This document shows positions 25,753 through 34,635 of a stretch of DNA of 64,000 nucleotides, piece by piece. The position numbers were made by a program, and so were the translations under genes. The notes under the pieces are model-generated. The model saw nothing but the letters and a program-made list of their open reading frames with translations. It ran no database searches and had not been told where the DNA came from. The stretch covers positions 62,001 to 126,000 of the forward strand of contig CAYSWV010000003.1 in NCBI GenBank assembly GCA_964434865.1, in the 5' to 3' direction. The stretch comes from CAYSWV01 sp964434865. Its GTDB lineage: Bacteria; Cyanobacteriota; Cyanobacteriia; Thermostichales; Thermostichaceae. Position 1 is the stretch's first letter. Each line of letters begins with the position of its first letter.

Positions 25753-27432
25753 ATGTTAAAAGCAATCCAACATTACTTTAAATCTGGCTTGAGCTTAGGT
25801 CGCCTCGCCTGGTCACTCAGCTGGAGCTGCTTAACTCTAGGAGTCATTAGTGTTCCAGCAGTGGCCACCGAAACAATCACCATCTTTTATCCCCCTATTT
25901 TTGAAGCCTCACTGTCGGTATCAACCTTGGAACGCTTTGCACGTGAAGGTGAGATTGTCGATGAACTGCAATTTTATGCCCAGTTTTTTACTCCAGAAGA
26001 ATTAAACGATGTTAGGGATCTCTTAAACCGTAGATTTGAGATCTCTCACGTAGCTATTAGCCAGTTTACCTACTCCCCAGTTGGCGAGCGCCTCTTGAAA
26101 CTCTTGGGACAAGTCCTTTTGACAGAGTCAGATGAGATCAGCATGAAAGCCCTACGAGGTGCCTTGATCCTAGCAGCGGCTGATCCTGAGGAAGGCCTTA
26201 CGGTTATTAACTTCTTAAACCAACTCCCTTATCAAAGAACACGAGTTGATCTGCAATTAAGCTTACAAGCTGTGCAATTAATCACTGAGTTCTTTCAAGA
26301 TGCTGAAACCGTGATCAATGATATTCAATCTTTAGCCGCTACCAATGAGATAGGCTCAGACGCTTTGGTGGAGCAGGGTAATCGCTACAGTCAGAGAGGT
26401 CCGAGCAGCTGGACCAAGCGGACTTTAACTTTTGATCAACCTCAACGCCAACAATCTGTGACTAGCGATATCTACTTACCCCAAGTCAAACAGGCACCTG
26501 TGGTGGTTATTTCTCATGGCGTGGCCTCCGATCGAAACACGTTTGCTTACTTGGGACAGCATTTAGCCTCACACGGGTTTGCTGTAGCCATCCTAGAGCA
26601 TCCCGGAACCAGTATTGAAAAGTTCAAGAGATTTTTAGCGGGATTTGATCAATTACCGGGACCTGAAGAATGGATTTACCGCCCCCTCGATATCCGCTAT
26701 CTACTAGATGAATTAAGTCAACTGAATCAAATGGATCCAGAGTGGCAAGATCAGTTTAACCTGGAGCGTGTGGGAGTGATTGGTCAGTCTTTTGGCGGCT
26801 ATTCAGCCCTAGCTACTGCAGGAGCAGCTATTAGTTTGGAGACGGTATTTCAAAATTGTCTACCCGAGAGCCGTCTGGTTGTCAATTTATCACGCTTATT
26901 ACAATGTACAGCTGTCGATCTTACCAGTGCCTTGCTGTCAGATTCACCTCGTTTAGCTGATGACCGGATCCAAGCTGTTCTGGCTATTAATCCTGTAGGT
27001 GGTACTATTTTTGGTCAGGCTGGATTCAGTCAAATTCAAATTCCCACGATGATCGTTGCAGGCAGCAATGATTTCTTTGCTCCCGTTTTAGACGAACAAA
27101 TTAAACCCTTTACTTGGTTAACAACCCCTAACAAATATCTCGTCATTGTTGAAAATGGCACACATTTTTCGTTTTTGGGCGGAGGGGGTCAGGGTGTGAT
27201 CTCGGTGCCCCCAGCTCTTATCGGTCCCGATCCCACAGCAGCTCGACCCCTCATGAATGCGCTCAGTACCGCTTTTATGAAGACTTATATTGACAATCAA
27301 AAACCCACCGAAGGCTATCTGACTCCAGCATGGGCTGACATTATCTCGTCAGGAGACAACTTTGATCTCTCCCTAGTTACTAACCTTAAAGAAGAAGTAA
27401 TTCAAAAAATTGATCAGTCTCTTCAAAGATGA
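25753..27432 (+). CDS. Secreted alpha/beta hydrolase with DUF1400 domain
   Basis: The 559-residue protein starts with a signal peptide (hydrophobic LAWSLSWSCLTLGVISVPAVA about 18-38). Residues 40-170 match DUF1400, a domain seen before alpha/beta hydrolases in cyanobacteria (ETITIFYPPIFEASLSV, LERFAREGEIVDEL). The hydrolase core follows from about 215: oxyanion segment VVISHGVASDRNTF, nucleophile Ser346 in GQSFGGYSA, Asp in VAGSNDFFAP and His471 in ENGTHFSF. It resembles platelet-activating-factor acetylhydrolase-like dienelactone hydrolases. The substrate, likely an ester in the periplasm, is unknown. Confidence 0.85.
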   Translation: MLKAIQHYFKSGLSLGRLAWSLSWSCLTLGVISVPAVATETITIFYPPIFEASLSVSTLERFAREGEIVDELQFYAQFFTPEELNDVRDLLNRRFEISHVAISQFTYSPVGERLLKLLGQVLLTESDEISMKALRGALILAAADPEEGLTVINFLNQLPYQRTRVDLQLSLQAVQLITEFFQDAETVINDIQSLAATNEIGSDALVEQGNRYSQRGPSSWTKRTLTFDQPQRQQSVTSDIYLPQVKQAPVVVISHGVASDRNTFAYLGQHLASHGFAVAILEHPGTSIEKFKRFLAGFDQLPGPEEWIYRPLDIRYLLDELSQLNQMDPEWQDQFNLERVGVIGQSFGGYSALATAGAAISLETVFQNCLPESRLVVNLSRLLQCTAVDLTSALLSDSPRLADDRIQAVLAINPVGGTIFGQAGFSQIQIPTMIVAGSNDFFAPVLDEQIKPFTWLTTPNKYLVIVENGTHFSFLGGGGQGVISVPPALIGPDPTAARPLMNALSTAFMKTYIDNQKPTEGYLTPAWADIISSGDNFDLSLVTNLKEEVIQKIDQSLQR

Positions 27433-27609
27433 TCATAAGATGACGATTTAGCCCAAACATGAGTCCAAAAGCCGCTTCCTAACCAACACCTCAAAAAACT
27501 AGATATCTAGATATTAGGAATGACTACTATTACACAGAACCATGATCAAATAAGTCAAAAGAATGATCTACAGGAGCAGTGCTACACTGCCAATGACACC
27601 TGATCAGCA

Positions 27610-27682
27610 TACCCCCAAGGGGATTCGAACCCCTGCCGCATCCGTGAAAGGGATGTGTCCTAGGCCTCTAGACGATGGGGGC
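27610..27682 (-). tRNA. tRNA-Glu (UUC)
   Basis: Read on the minus strand, the 73 bases fold as a cloverleaf: acceptor arm GCCCCCA closing with TGGGGGT (one G-U pair at 1-72), discriminator A, D-arm TCGTCTAGAGGCCTAGGA, anticodon loop CTTTCAC with anticodon UUC, and T-arm CAGGGGTTCGAATCCCCT. No CCA is encoded. The base order closely follows bacterial tRNA-Glu. In cyanobacteria this tRNA also donates glutamate to glutamyl-tRNA reductase, the start of haem, bilin and chlorophyll synthesis, so it supports the pigment genes elsewhere in the window. Confidence 0.96.
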
Positions 27683-27766
27683 AAGACCTTAGCTGTAAAC
27701 AGCGCGATCATCATATTAGAGGGATAACTTGAGACTTGTCAAGCCTGGTACTCAAAATGTTTTCAA

Positions 27767-27786
27767 GGACCCAGCAAACTGGATCC
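27767..27786 (-). terminator. Candidate terminator hairpin of ppsA
   Basis: On the minus strand, GGATCCAG, a TTTG loop and CTGGGTCC form an 8-bp stem with one U-G pair, 20 bases after the ppsA stop. The downstream sequence TTGAAAACATTTTGAG is only moderately T-rich, so efficiency is doubtful. Confidence 0.45.
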
Positions 27787-27805
27787 CTTAAGACACACTA
27801 AACAG

Positions 27806-30292
27806 CTAAGGGTCTGTAGTTTCAGCTTCAGCAATCATGAGGGTTGTCTTTAAGATAGAGTCTGGGTTGAGGCTGATGGAGTCAATACCCCATTTCACTA
27901 GACACTGGGCAAACTCAGGATAGTCACTAGGGGCTTGACCACAAATGCCAACTTTACGGCCTGCCCGTTTCGCTTTTTCAATGACAACTTGGATCATTGT
28001 TGTGACAGCAGGGTTACGCTCGTCAAAGATAGGGGCTACCCAAGCTGAGTCTCGATCAAGCCCCAGAGTTAGTTGGGTGAGATCATTACTGCCAATCGAA
28101 AACCCATCAAAGATTTCGCTAAAGGCTTCAGCTAGGATGACATTGCTGGGGATTTCACACATGACATAAACTTCCAAGCCATTGCGGCCTCGTTCCAACC
28201 CGTGTTTAGCCATTTCTTCTAGAACTTGCCGACCTTCATTTGGAGTCCGACAAAACGGAATCATCGGAATCACATTGGTTAGTCCCATTTGATCACGAAC
28301 ATGACAAAGGGCCTGACATTCCAGGGCAAACGCCTCTCGATAGATGGGATCATAATAGCGTGATGCCCCACGCCATCCGATCATTGGATTTTCTTCAACA
28401 GGTTCAAACTGATGACCTCCTATCAAATGAGCATACTCATTGCTTTTGAAATCTGAAAGTCGGACAATTACTGGCTTAGGATAGAAAGCAGCAGCAATCA
28501 TACCCATACCTTGAGCTAATTTTTCCACAAAGAAGTCAGGTTTATGGGCATAGACCTCAGTCAAACGGCTGATCTCAGCTTTGGCCAGCGGATCTTTGAT
28601 TTGATCAAAATGAATTAAAGCCAACGGGTGAATTTTGATCATGTTCGCAATAATAAACTCCAACCGTGCCAACCCAACTCCATCACAGGGAATCGCAGAG
28701 AGTGCAAAGGCTTCATCAGGATTGCCAATGTTCATGAAAATTTGAGTGCGTGTTTGGGGTAACTGATCCAGCTCTGTAATTTTAATTTCAAACGGAATTA
28801 AACCCTGATAAACATACCCCACTTCTCCTTGAGCACAAGAAATCGTAATGGCTTGACCAGACTGAATGACTTGTGTTGCGTCCCCACAGCCTACAATAGC
28901 TGGAATTCCTAGCTCTCGGGCAATAATGGCAGCGTGACAGGTGCGACCACCTTGATTAGTGACAATAGCACTGGCCTTTTTCATGATAGGTTCCCAGTCA
29001 GGATCGGTTTTATTCGTCACCAAAACCTGCCCCTTTTGAAACTCTTCGATTTGATGAACATCTAAAATCACATGAGCTGAGCCTTGGCCAACCATGCTCC
29101 CCACTGCACGACCCGTGGTCAAAATTGTAGCTGACTCTTGTTCTGGTGATAGTTGGTAGGTTCTGAGTTCTGTCTTTGATTTTTGAGATTGAACCGTTTC
29201 AGGTCGAGCCTGGACTACAAAGAGTTCACCAGTTACACCATCTTTAGCCCACTCAATATCCATTGGGGCGTCGGTACCTCGGATCATCGAGTAGTGGTCT
29301 TCAATCAGGCAAGCCCATCGAGCTAAGGTAAGAATTTCGTCATCTGTTAAGACAAAGCGATCTCGTTCTGAGCAGGGAACTGGAACATTTTTAGTTTGTT
29401 TACTACCACCCAAATCATAAACCATCTTGATTTCTTTACTGCCTAGGCGTTTCCCCAGGATCGGCTGATAGCCTTGCTGCAATGTTGGTTTAAAGACAAA
29501 GTACTCATCAGGATTAACCGCACCTTGAACAACCGTCTCCCCTAAACCATAGGCTGCATTGATCAGAGTTGCATTTTTGAAACCAGTTTCAGTATCAATC
29601 GAAAACATCACCCCTGAAGCTGCTAGATCGGATCGCACCATTTTCTGCACCCCCACAGATAGAGCTACACCCAAGTGCTCAAAACCTTGGATCACTCGAT
29701 AGGAGATAGCTCGGTCAGTAAATAGTGAGGCAAAGCAACGATGACAAGCCTCCAGGACACTTTGGACACCCCGTACATTCAGGTAGGTTTCTTGTTGTCC
29801 CGCAAAACTAGCATTGGGAAGATCCTCAGCTGTAGCGCTTGAGCGGACAGCCACATCAACAGTGAGATCAGAGCTTGATTGATAGCGTTCACATAACTGG
29901 AGATAAGCTGTTGTAATCGCCTCAGTCAGAGAGTCCGGAAAGGGCGTTTGTAAAATGAGGCACCGTGCTTGTTGTCCCCGCTCTCGCAAACTTTTCACAT
30001 CATCAATATCTAGATCAGCTAGTAAATCTAGCAGTTTGGTTTCTAGGCCTGCCGTTTGAATAAAGTAGCGATAAGCAAATGCTGTAGTTGCAAACCCCAT
30101 GGGTACATTCACGCCTTGGGCAGATAGTTGCTGAATCATCTCTCCCAGGGACGCATTTTTACCACCGACTTTAGGAATATCAGCCAAACTGACTTGATCG
30201 AACCAAAGCACCATAGCCTCAGTCTGAGATGGTAATGTCTGATCAAAAGCTTGAGTTGAAAGAATGGAGCTCTCAGCTGCAACCTGAATCAT
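27806..30292 (-). CDS. ppsA: Phosphoenolpyruvate synthase
   Basis: PpsA makes phosphoenolpyruvate, AMP and phosphate from pyruvate and ATP (pyruvate, water dikinase), the gluconeogenic bypass of pyruvate kinase. The 828-residue protein has an N-terminal ATP-grasp/nucleotide domain (VGGKNASLGEMI, SSATAEDLPNASFAGQQET), the phosphohistidine swivel domain with His453 in GGRTCHAAIIARELGIPA, and the C-terminal PEP/pyruvate barrel ending GSNDLTQLTLGLDRDS and GICGQAPSD. Length is standard. It is a stand-alone gene between tRNA-Glu and purN; the 155 bases before it show no promoter that I can fix. Confidence 0.96.
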   Translation of the reverse strand: MIQVAAESSILSTQAFDQTLPSQTEAMVLWFDQVSLADIPKVGGKNASLGEMIQQLSAQGVNVPMGFATTAFAYRYFIQTAGLETKLLDLLADLDIDDVKSLRERGQQARCLILQTPFPDSLTEAITTAYLQLCERYQSSSDLTVDVAVRSSATAEDLPNASFAGQQETYLNVRGVQSVLEACHRCFASLFTDRAISYRVIQGFEHLGVALSVGVQKMVRSDLAASGVMFSIDTETGFKNATLINAAYGLGETVVQGAVNPDEYFVFKPTLQQGYQPILGKRLGSKEIKMVYDLGGSKQTKNVPVPCSERDRFVLTDDEILTLARWACLIEDHYSMIRGTDAPMDIEWAKDGVTGELFVVQARPETVQSQKSKTELRTYQLSPEQESATILTTGRAVGSMVGQGSAHVILDVHQIEEFQKGQVLVTNKTDPDWEPIMKKASAIVTNQGGRTCHAAIIARELGIPAIVGCGDATQVIQSGQAITISCAQGEVGYVYQGLIPFEIKITELDQLPQTRTQIFMNIGNPDEAFALSAIPCDGVGLARLEFIIANMIKIHPLALIHFDQIKDPLAKAEISRLTEVYAHKPDFFVEKLAQGMGMIAAAFYPKPVIVRLSDFKSNEYAHLIGGHQFEPVEENPMIGWRGASRYYDPIYREAFALECQALCHVRDQMGLTNVIPMIPFCRTPNEGRQVLEEMAKHGLERGRNGLEVYVMCEIPSNVILAEAFSEIFDGFSIGSNDLTQLTLGLDRDSAWVAPIFDERNPAVTTMIQVVIEKAKRAGRKVGICGQAPSDYPEFAQCLVKWGIDSISLNPDSILKTTLMIAEAETTDP

Positions 30293-30447
30293 GGATCAAC
30301 CTCCCGAGTGGATTTCAGGTTCAAAAACAATAATTTTAAAATAGCAGCAACTATGGCGCGCTCGTCTTTGCTACGTTCTGATCATAGATCGTTTTTGGAA
30401 TGGATGTCAGAACCGTGTTAAAGAACTTATTAAACTCAGCTTTATTC

Positions 30448-31026
30448 TTAAGTTCCCTCAAGACAGAGTCTAATGGCCTCAGGTAAGATGTGATGCTCCT
30501 CGTGTTGAATCCGCGCATGTAAGGTGGCGGGGGTATCATCTGGGAACACCGGGACCGCGACTTGTTGAATAATAGGGCCCTGGTCAACCTCAAGTGTAAC
30601 TAGATGAACCGTACAGCCTGTAATTTTAACACCATAGTCTAGAGCTTGTTCAACTGCTCGTACCCCTGGAAAGCTGGGCAGAAGACTGGGGTGAATATTC
30701 AGGATCTTTTGAGGATAAGCATCTACGAGTACTGCTGTAGCCCGCCTCATCCATCCAGCCATAATCACCCACTCAACCTCACAGGACCTTAGAGTCTTTA
30801 ACACTTCTTGGTCAAAGGACTCTCGATCTTTGAAGTTGCGATGATTGATTAAAATAGCTGGGATCCCATAGGCCTTAGCCCGCTCAGAGGCCAACGCATC
30901 AGGATTATTGTAAATCACGACTTGGATCTGGGCCCTTAATTGTCCTTGATCAATGGCTTGGGCGACTGCCTCCATATTGGAGCCTTTTCCAGATGCTAAG
31001 ATACCTAGTTTGGGTTGTGAAGTCAT
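30448..31026 (-). CDS. purN: Phosphoribosylglycinamide formyltransferase
   Basis: PurN adds the formyl group of 10-formyltetrahydrofolate to glycinamide ribonucleotide, the third step of purine synthesis. The 192-residue product contains the phosphate loop GILASGKGSNMEAV, the catalytic Asn-His pair in LNIHPSLLPSFPG, and His/Asp residues in GCTVHLVTLEVDQGPII. It starts 6 bases after the stop of an ABC binding-protein gene, so it is likely translated from the same message although the two functions have no clear link. Confidence 0.95.
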   Translation of the reverse strand: MTSQPKLGILASGKGSNMEAVAQAIDQGQLRAQIQVVIYNNPDALASERAKAYGIPAILINHRNFKDRESFDQEVLKTLRSCEVEWVIMAGWMRRATAVLVDAYPQKILNIHPSLLPSFPGVRAVEQALDYGVKITGCTVHLVTLEVDQGPIIQQVAVPVFPDDTPATLHARIQHEEHHILPEAIRLCLEGT

Positions 31027-31032
31027 GCTCTC

Positions 31033-32103
31033 CTAACTGACGTAATAATCTTTACCTTTATTGACAAAATCTAGCGAAAAGGCCTGAGTATAGTCAACAT
31101 CAGCTCGGACAATATCAGATGCAACCAAACTCTCGAACAACGTTTGCCATCGTTGAGGGGTCATAGCACCAATGCCTTGATTCTCAGCTTCACCTGAAAG
31201 CACGATGCCATACTCTTGGAGCTTGTCAAAACTATAGGCGAGCTGCCCATCTGTCATCTCAGGGTTGTCCTGTTTAATTAGAGCATGAGCTGGCTCAGGA
31301 TCTTCAAAATAGTCGTACCAACCTTTAATCGAGGCATCAACAAACCGTTGAACCAGATCAGGATCTTGTTCAGCTTGATTACGCTTAGTTTCAATGGTAG
31401 TCGCGTAGGGGCTGTAGCCAAAATCAGCTAGTAGCAAGACAACAGGTTCAAAACCACCTTCTGTCTGGATCGCATAAGGTTCCGACGTTAAATAGCCTTG
31501 CTGACCGGATTGTTGGTCTTGTAAAAATGGGGCTAAATTGAAGTTATAGGGTCGAATTTGATCATCAGTGAAGCCAAACCTAGCTTTGAGAAAAGGCCAA
31601 AATGTGGTTTGTGATGAGGCTGCAATGAGAATAGGACGACCTTTCAAATCTGCTAAACTTTCTACCCCTGTACCAGGATGAGCTAGCAAAACCTGAGGAT
31701 CTTTCTGAAAGATAGCTGCAACTGTAATTTTAGGGAGGCCTTCTTGAACAGCCTGAATAGCATCAGCACCTGATCCCATATAAAAATCAATCGCACCAGA
31801 CACTAGCAATTGGGTGCCATTGACCTGAGGTCCACCCATTCGGATCGTGACATCTAAACCATAATCCTGGTAAGTTCCTTGAGCTACAGCCTGGTAGAAA
31901 CCACCATGCTCTGCCTGAGCAAACCAATTAGTGCCATAGGTGACTGATTGAAGTGGGTTTTGAACGATCAGAGTGGGGCCTCGTTGCTGAGATTGAGCCC
32001 GTTCTTGATGCCTGATCCAACAGGAACCGGCACCCAGGGTCATTGCCCCAAGCTGCAACAGGTGACGACGGTTCAATTTTGCAGTTGACGATAAAGGGGT
32101 CAT
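31033..32103 (-). CDS. NMT1/THI5-type ABC transporter substrate-binding protein
   Basis: The 356-residue exported protein has a twin-arginine type signal (LNRRHLLQLGAMTLGAGSC), perhaps with lipid attachment at that Cys. The mature part matches the NMT1/SsuA-like class that binds pyrimidines, riboflavin precursors, taurine or sulfonates: VTYGTNWFAQAEHGGFYQAV, DYGLDVTIRMGGPQVNGTQ, YMGSGADAIQAVQEG. No permease or ATPase gene adjoins it, so it is an orphan component. The ligand cannot be told; hydroxymethylpyrimidine precursors are a common ligand of this class. The ATG is at 32103; purN follows after 6 bases. Confidence 0.82.
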   Translation of the reverse strand: MTPLSSTAKLNRRHLLQLGAMTLGAGSCWIRHQERAQSQQRGPTLIVQNPLQSVTYGTNWFAQAEHGGFYQAVAQGTYQDYGLDVTIRMGGPQVNGTQLLVSGAIDFYMGSGADAIQAVQEGLPKITVAAIFQKDPQVLLAHPGTGVESLADLKGRPILIAASSQTTFWPFLKARFGFTDDQIRPYNFNLAPFLQDQQSGQQGYLTSEPYAIQTEGGFEPVVLLLADFGYSPYATTIETKRNQAEQDPDLVQRFVDASIKGWYDYFEDPEPAHALIKQDNPEMTDGQLAYSFDKLQEYGIVLSGEAENQGIGAMTPQRWQTLFESLVASDIVRADVDYTQAFSLDFVNKGKDYYVS

Positions 32104-32248
32104 GATTCAAGTGCCCTAGACCTTTTTTGCTTAGACCTAAAATCTAAACTGGAGTTCCCCGTTTACAAAACCACAGTCTCTGAGAGCAGGTAGAAAGCTA
32201 GTGTAAGATCAAGAGAAGACCTGAAGTTGGGTCTGAGTTAGGTCTAAG

Positions 32249-32518
32249 TTAATCTTGCTCCAAACCATTTGCTCCAAACCATTTGCTCCAAACCATAGTA
32301 ATGAGTTCTACCCTTAGGGATCGCTTGAGGGTGTAGTGACTTTGATCGGTGAGGACCTGATGTTTGTCTCGATCACTTAGATCTCGAGCCATAGCCAAAC
32401 GAGCTGATCTGATGCGGAAAGCTAAACGGCAGTCTGAGCCTGAGCCACTTCCACTGCTATAGATCTTGACACCAACAGCTTCTCCTAGTTTTTTAGCAAT
32501 GTGGGGTCTTAAAGCAGT
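32249..32518 (-). pseudogene. Possible relic of an unknown gene, no start codon
   Basis: The minus strand is open for 89 codons from a TGA to a TAA stop, with no ATG in the first two thirds. The reading has coding-like composition (HIAKKLGEAVGVKIYSSG, RLAFRIRSARLAMARDLSDR) and the other frames are broken. Its last 15 codons (VWSKWFGANGLEQD) are produced by the 14-bp triplication, so the original end was lost. I know no family for it. It may be a decayed 3' end or chance. Confidence 0.3.
32257..32298. repeat. 14-bp unit in three tandem copies
   Basis: GCTCCAAACCATTT occurs twice perfectly and a third time with the last two bases changed. It is the only triplication of this length among the spacer duplications of the window. 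Confidence 0.85.
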
Positions 32519-32536
32519 TCAGGAGCGGATCGGATC

Positions 32537-32662
32537 CAAGTTAAACGCAAGGTGTCCTTTAATATGCTGCAAGAAGGAATTGAACCGCAGCAGGTTGCTA
32601 GATTTACAGGCCTAACTTTGGATCAGATCCAACAGCTGCAACTTGAGTACCCACGTAGATAG
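32537..32662 (+). pseudogene. C-terminal relic of Rpn/PD-(D/E)XK transposase-type nuclease
   Basis: The plus strand reads VSFNMLQEGIEPQQVARFTG then LTLDQIQQLQLEY and a stop. This is the C-terminal tail common to Rpn-type recombination-promoting nuclease genes of cyanobacteria (leucine-rich helix, then TGLxxxQIQQLQ). The upstream nuclease domain is absent: the preceding 200 bases are not open in this frame. It is therefore a small remnant of a mobile gene family, a few dozen bases before the convergent Uma2 gene. Confidence 0.55.
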
Positions 32663-32725
32663 TGGTGAGTTGTAGAATTGTGCTTGTATATCACTTGCTA
32701 TGCAAAACGATATCATGATGAGATA

Positions 32726-33334
32726 CTAATCTGATCCATCACTTAACTGCAGATCAATATTTTCGTAAAGCCTCGACAGAGGAAACTCCAGCTCTAAAGA
32801 TGTGATTTGAACGAGTGGGTCTTCAACCATAATGTCCGGACTATTGATTGAAATATACTTCCATGATCCTATTTGACGTTCGTACAAGTCCACTTGAAAC
32901 TGCTCAGGATCTACCAAAAGATACTGATTCAAAGTTGGGATTCTCATGTAGTTCTGTTGCTTGATGCCTCGATCACGAGCTTCAGTAGAAGGCGAAATCA
33001 CTTCAGCAATAAAGCAGGGATAGCTAAAAAAGTCACGGGCCTGACGATCTCGTTCATCACAAGAGACAACCACATCAGGGTAATAGTATTTTTCTGACTT
33101 AACCACTACTTTGGCATCGCTGACAGCCACCTTACACTTTTTATGGCGCAGATGAGTTACTAACAAGGCTGAAAAGTTAGCCATCACTTGACTATGAGGA
33201 ACTGTCCCACCTGTCATGGCAATAATGGTGCCCTTTTCGTATTCATATTTGCTCTCCTGTGTCGCCTCCCAAGCAAGATAGTCTTCTGGAGACAACGGGG
33301 AATTGGTTGGTTGGGTCTGAATTTGAGCAATCAT
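32726..33334 (-). CDS. Uma2-family (DUF820) nuclease-like protein
   Basis: The 202-residue protein belongs to the Uma2 family, a PD-(D/E)XK nuclease fold hugely expanded in cyanobacteria. Visible motifs are LSPEDYLAWEATQESKYEYE, the catalytic-type YYPDVVVSCDER, and CFIAEVISPSTEARDRGIK with LLVDPEQFQVDLYER after it. The Asp of PDVV and the Glu-Val-Ile of AEVISPS are the expected metal ligands, so the fold may be active. ATG at 33334 is chosen; the frame is open 45 codons further up but with sequence unlike the family. Role is unknown; neighbours suggest a mobile-gene-rich spot. Confidence 0.88.
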   Translation of the reverse strand: MIAQIQTQPTNSPLSPEDYLAWEATQESKYEYEKGTIIAMTGGTVPHSQVMANFSALLVTHLRHKKCKVAVSDAKVVVKSEKYYYPDVVVSCDERDRQARDFFSYPCFIAEVISPSTEARDRGIKQQNYMRIPTLNQYLLVDPEQFQVDLYERQIGSWKYISINSPDIMVEDPLVQITSLELEFPLSRLYENIDLQLSDGSD

Positions 33335-33603
33335 GGCTATCCTGATTATGGTTGAGCATGATTCCAGTCTACTGAAAGGCTTGGCTCTGTCAGATCTATT
33401 TGTGGTGGGGTAGTATACACAGCTATCACTGAACCATACTACAGATCCTGTGAGAACCACTTGCAACAAAGCTCGAGATAATGACTGGATCTCTCATTGA
33501 AGATCACATAGGACAACAGCAACTCAGACTTATACCTTACAGGTCGAGACCCAGCTACGGAAATAAGTCCTCCTACTCCAGACCAACCCAAAAACAGAGC
33601 AGA

Positions 33604-34101
33604 TCAATCCTCAGTAGATTGCTTGCTGCTCCAAAAAAGTTGAAGCGATGACTCATCAAAGATGTAAGCTGACTCACTATCCCTGATCACTCGTTTACCC
33701 AGCCGAGGAAAAATTCCAATATCTAAGCGCCCTGCTTCTCCACCGATCAGGTACACAAGATCTTCATCGAATGGGTTACGAAGATGATGGGGTTGTTGAG
33801 GTAGCCCAAAGCCCATGAAGTCCCCTGACTCGACTTCACACTCCCTATCTCCAATTTCCGCAATACCTCGCCCCGATAAAATGTAAACCCATTCTTCTTC
33901 ATTCTGGTGAGCATGGAAAATGAAAGATTCTTTGCCTGGTGGTACACGAGCAATTGTTATACCAATGCGTTTAAGGCCGACAGCACGCCCAAGAAACCGT
34001 AAATAAATTTCTGAATTGGGATTGAGTGGATGATGAAACTCAAATGCATCCATTGAATTGATGTCTGATGCTTTCAGCAAGGAATGTTGTTTATCAGTCA
34101 C
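33604..34101 (-). CDS. Cupin-domain protein
   Basis: The 165-residue protein is a single cupin: the first motif FIFHAHQNEEEWVYILSGRG (His, His, Glu metal ligands) and the second GDFMGFGLPQQPHHLRN. It is followed by a C-terminal segment with VYLIGGEAGRLDIGIFPRLG. Such cupins include isomerases, sugar-binding and storage-like proteins; the conserved E-E-W-V-Y-I segment is typical of small uncharacterised bacterial cupins. No operon partner. The ATG at 34101 is the only reasonable start. Confidence 0.85.
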   Translation of the reverse strand: MTDKQHSLLKASDINSMDAFEFHHPLNPNSEIYLRFLGRAVGLKRIGITIARVPPGKESFIFHAHQNEEEWVYILSGRGIAEIGDRECEVESGDFMGFGLPQQPHHLRNPFDEDLVYLIGGEAGRLDIGIFPRLGKRVIRDSESAYIFDESSLQLFWSSKQSTED

Positions 34102-34183
34102 GTTGGTATTTCCCCATCAAGTTGTTAAATGGTCTGAACACCACAATAGAACCTAAATCAATCCACAGACACCTCTTCATCCA

Positions 34184-34306
34184 CTAAAAACCCAATGGAG
34201 GTCCCCCACCAAAGTCCACCATCCCAGTGATTGAATTAGGGACTACAAGCCGCTGTCGTCTAGCTTCATAGTACCCCCCCATGCCCTCAGGAAACATTTC
34301 AATCAT
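34184..34306 (-). CDS. Possible 40-residue protein, unrecognised
   Basis: An ATG at 34306 opens a 40-codon frame beginning MIEMFPEGMGGYYEARRQRL and ending in Gly/Pro-rich GGGPPLGF. The composition is coding-like and carries no membrane segment. No strong ribosome binding site is visible (a TGAGG lies about 15 bases upstream). I do not recognise it. It could be a genuine small protein or the surviving end of a decayed gene, since the spacer 34102-34593 also holds another fragment. Confidence 0.35.
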   Translation of the reverse strand: MIEMFPEGMGGYYEARRQRLVVPNSITGMVDFGGGPPLGF

Positions 34307-34356
34307 AGAGATCGTGATGTAGCCTCACGAATCGCTTTGTAACTGCTTCAAAAGAA

Positions 34357-34390
34357 ACGGGTGGTCTTTTCCATTGGGTTAGCAACCCGT
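34357..34390 (-). terminator. Candidate terminator after gene fragment
   Basis: On the minus strand, ACGGGT and ACCCGT bracket a short inner GGGTT/AACCC pair, and the stem is followed by TTTCTTTT. It begins directly after the TAA of the fragment at 34391, which supports that fragment being a real former gene end. Confidence 0.45.
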
Positions 34391-34552
34391 TTAAGCGGCT
34401 TCTGGAGCGGTTGAGAGAGTGGGCAATACTGATCTCAATGCCGCCCAAATCTGTGACCATTGCACACCAGGGTAATCTTTCTGAGTTAACTTCAATTCCT
34501 TCAACAACAACTTAGGATCTCCATAGCTGACTAGCTTTTTAAACCAATTCGG
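34391..34552 (-). pseudogene. C-terminal fragment of unknown gene
   Basis: A minus-strand frame of 53 codons reads NWFKKLVSYGDPKLLLKELK then LTQKDYPGVQWSQIWAALRS and ends in TAA followed by a hairpin and T run. It has no ATG and begins right after an in-frame stop. The sequence looks like a helical protein end. I cannot name the family. A remnant truncated at its 5' side is the simplest reading. Confidence 0.35.
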
Positions 34553-34635
34553 CTAACCCTAATTAAACCAAACCACCAAGTTAGACCATTATAATGTGGG
34601 AGTCGGGGCATCTGTCTTTTTTGATCACTTCCATC

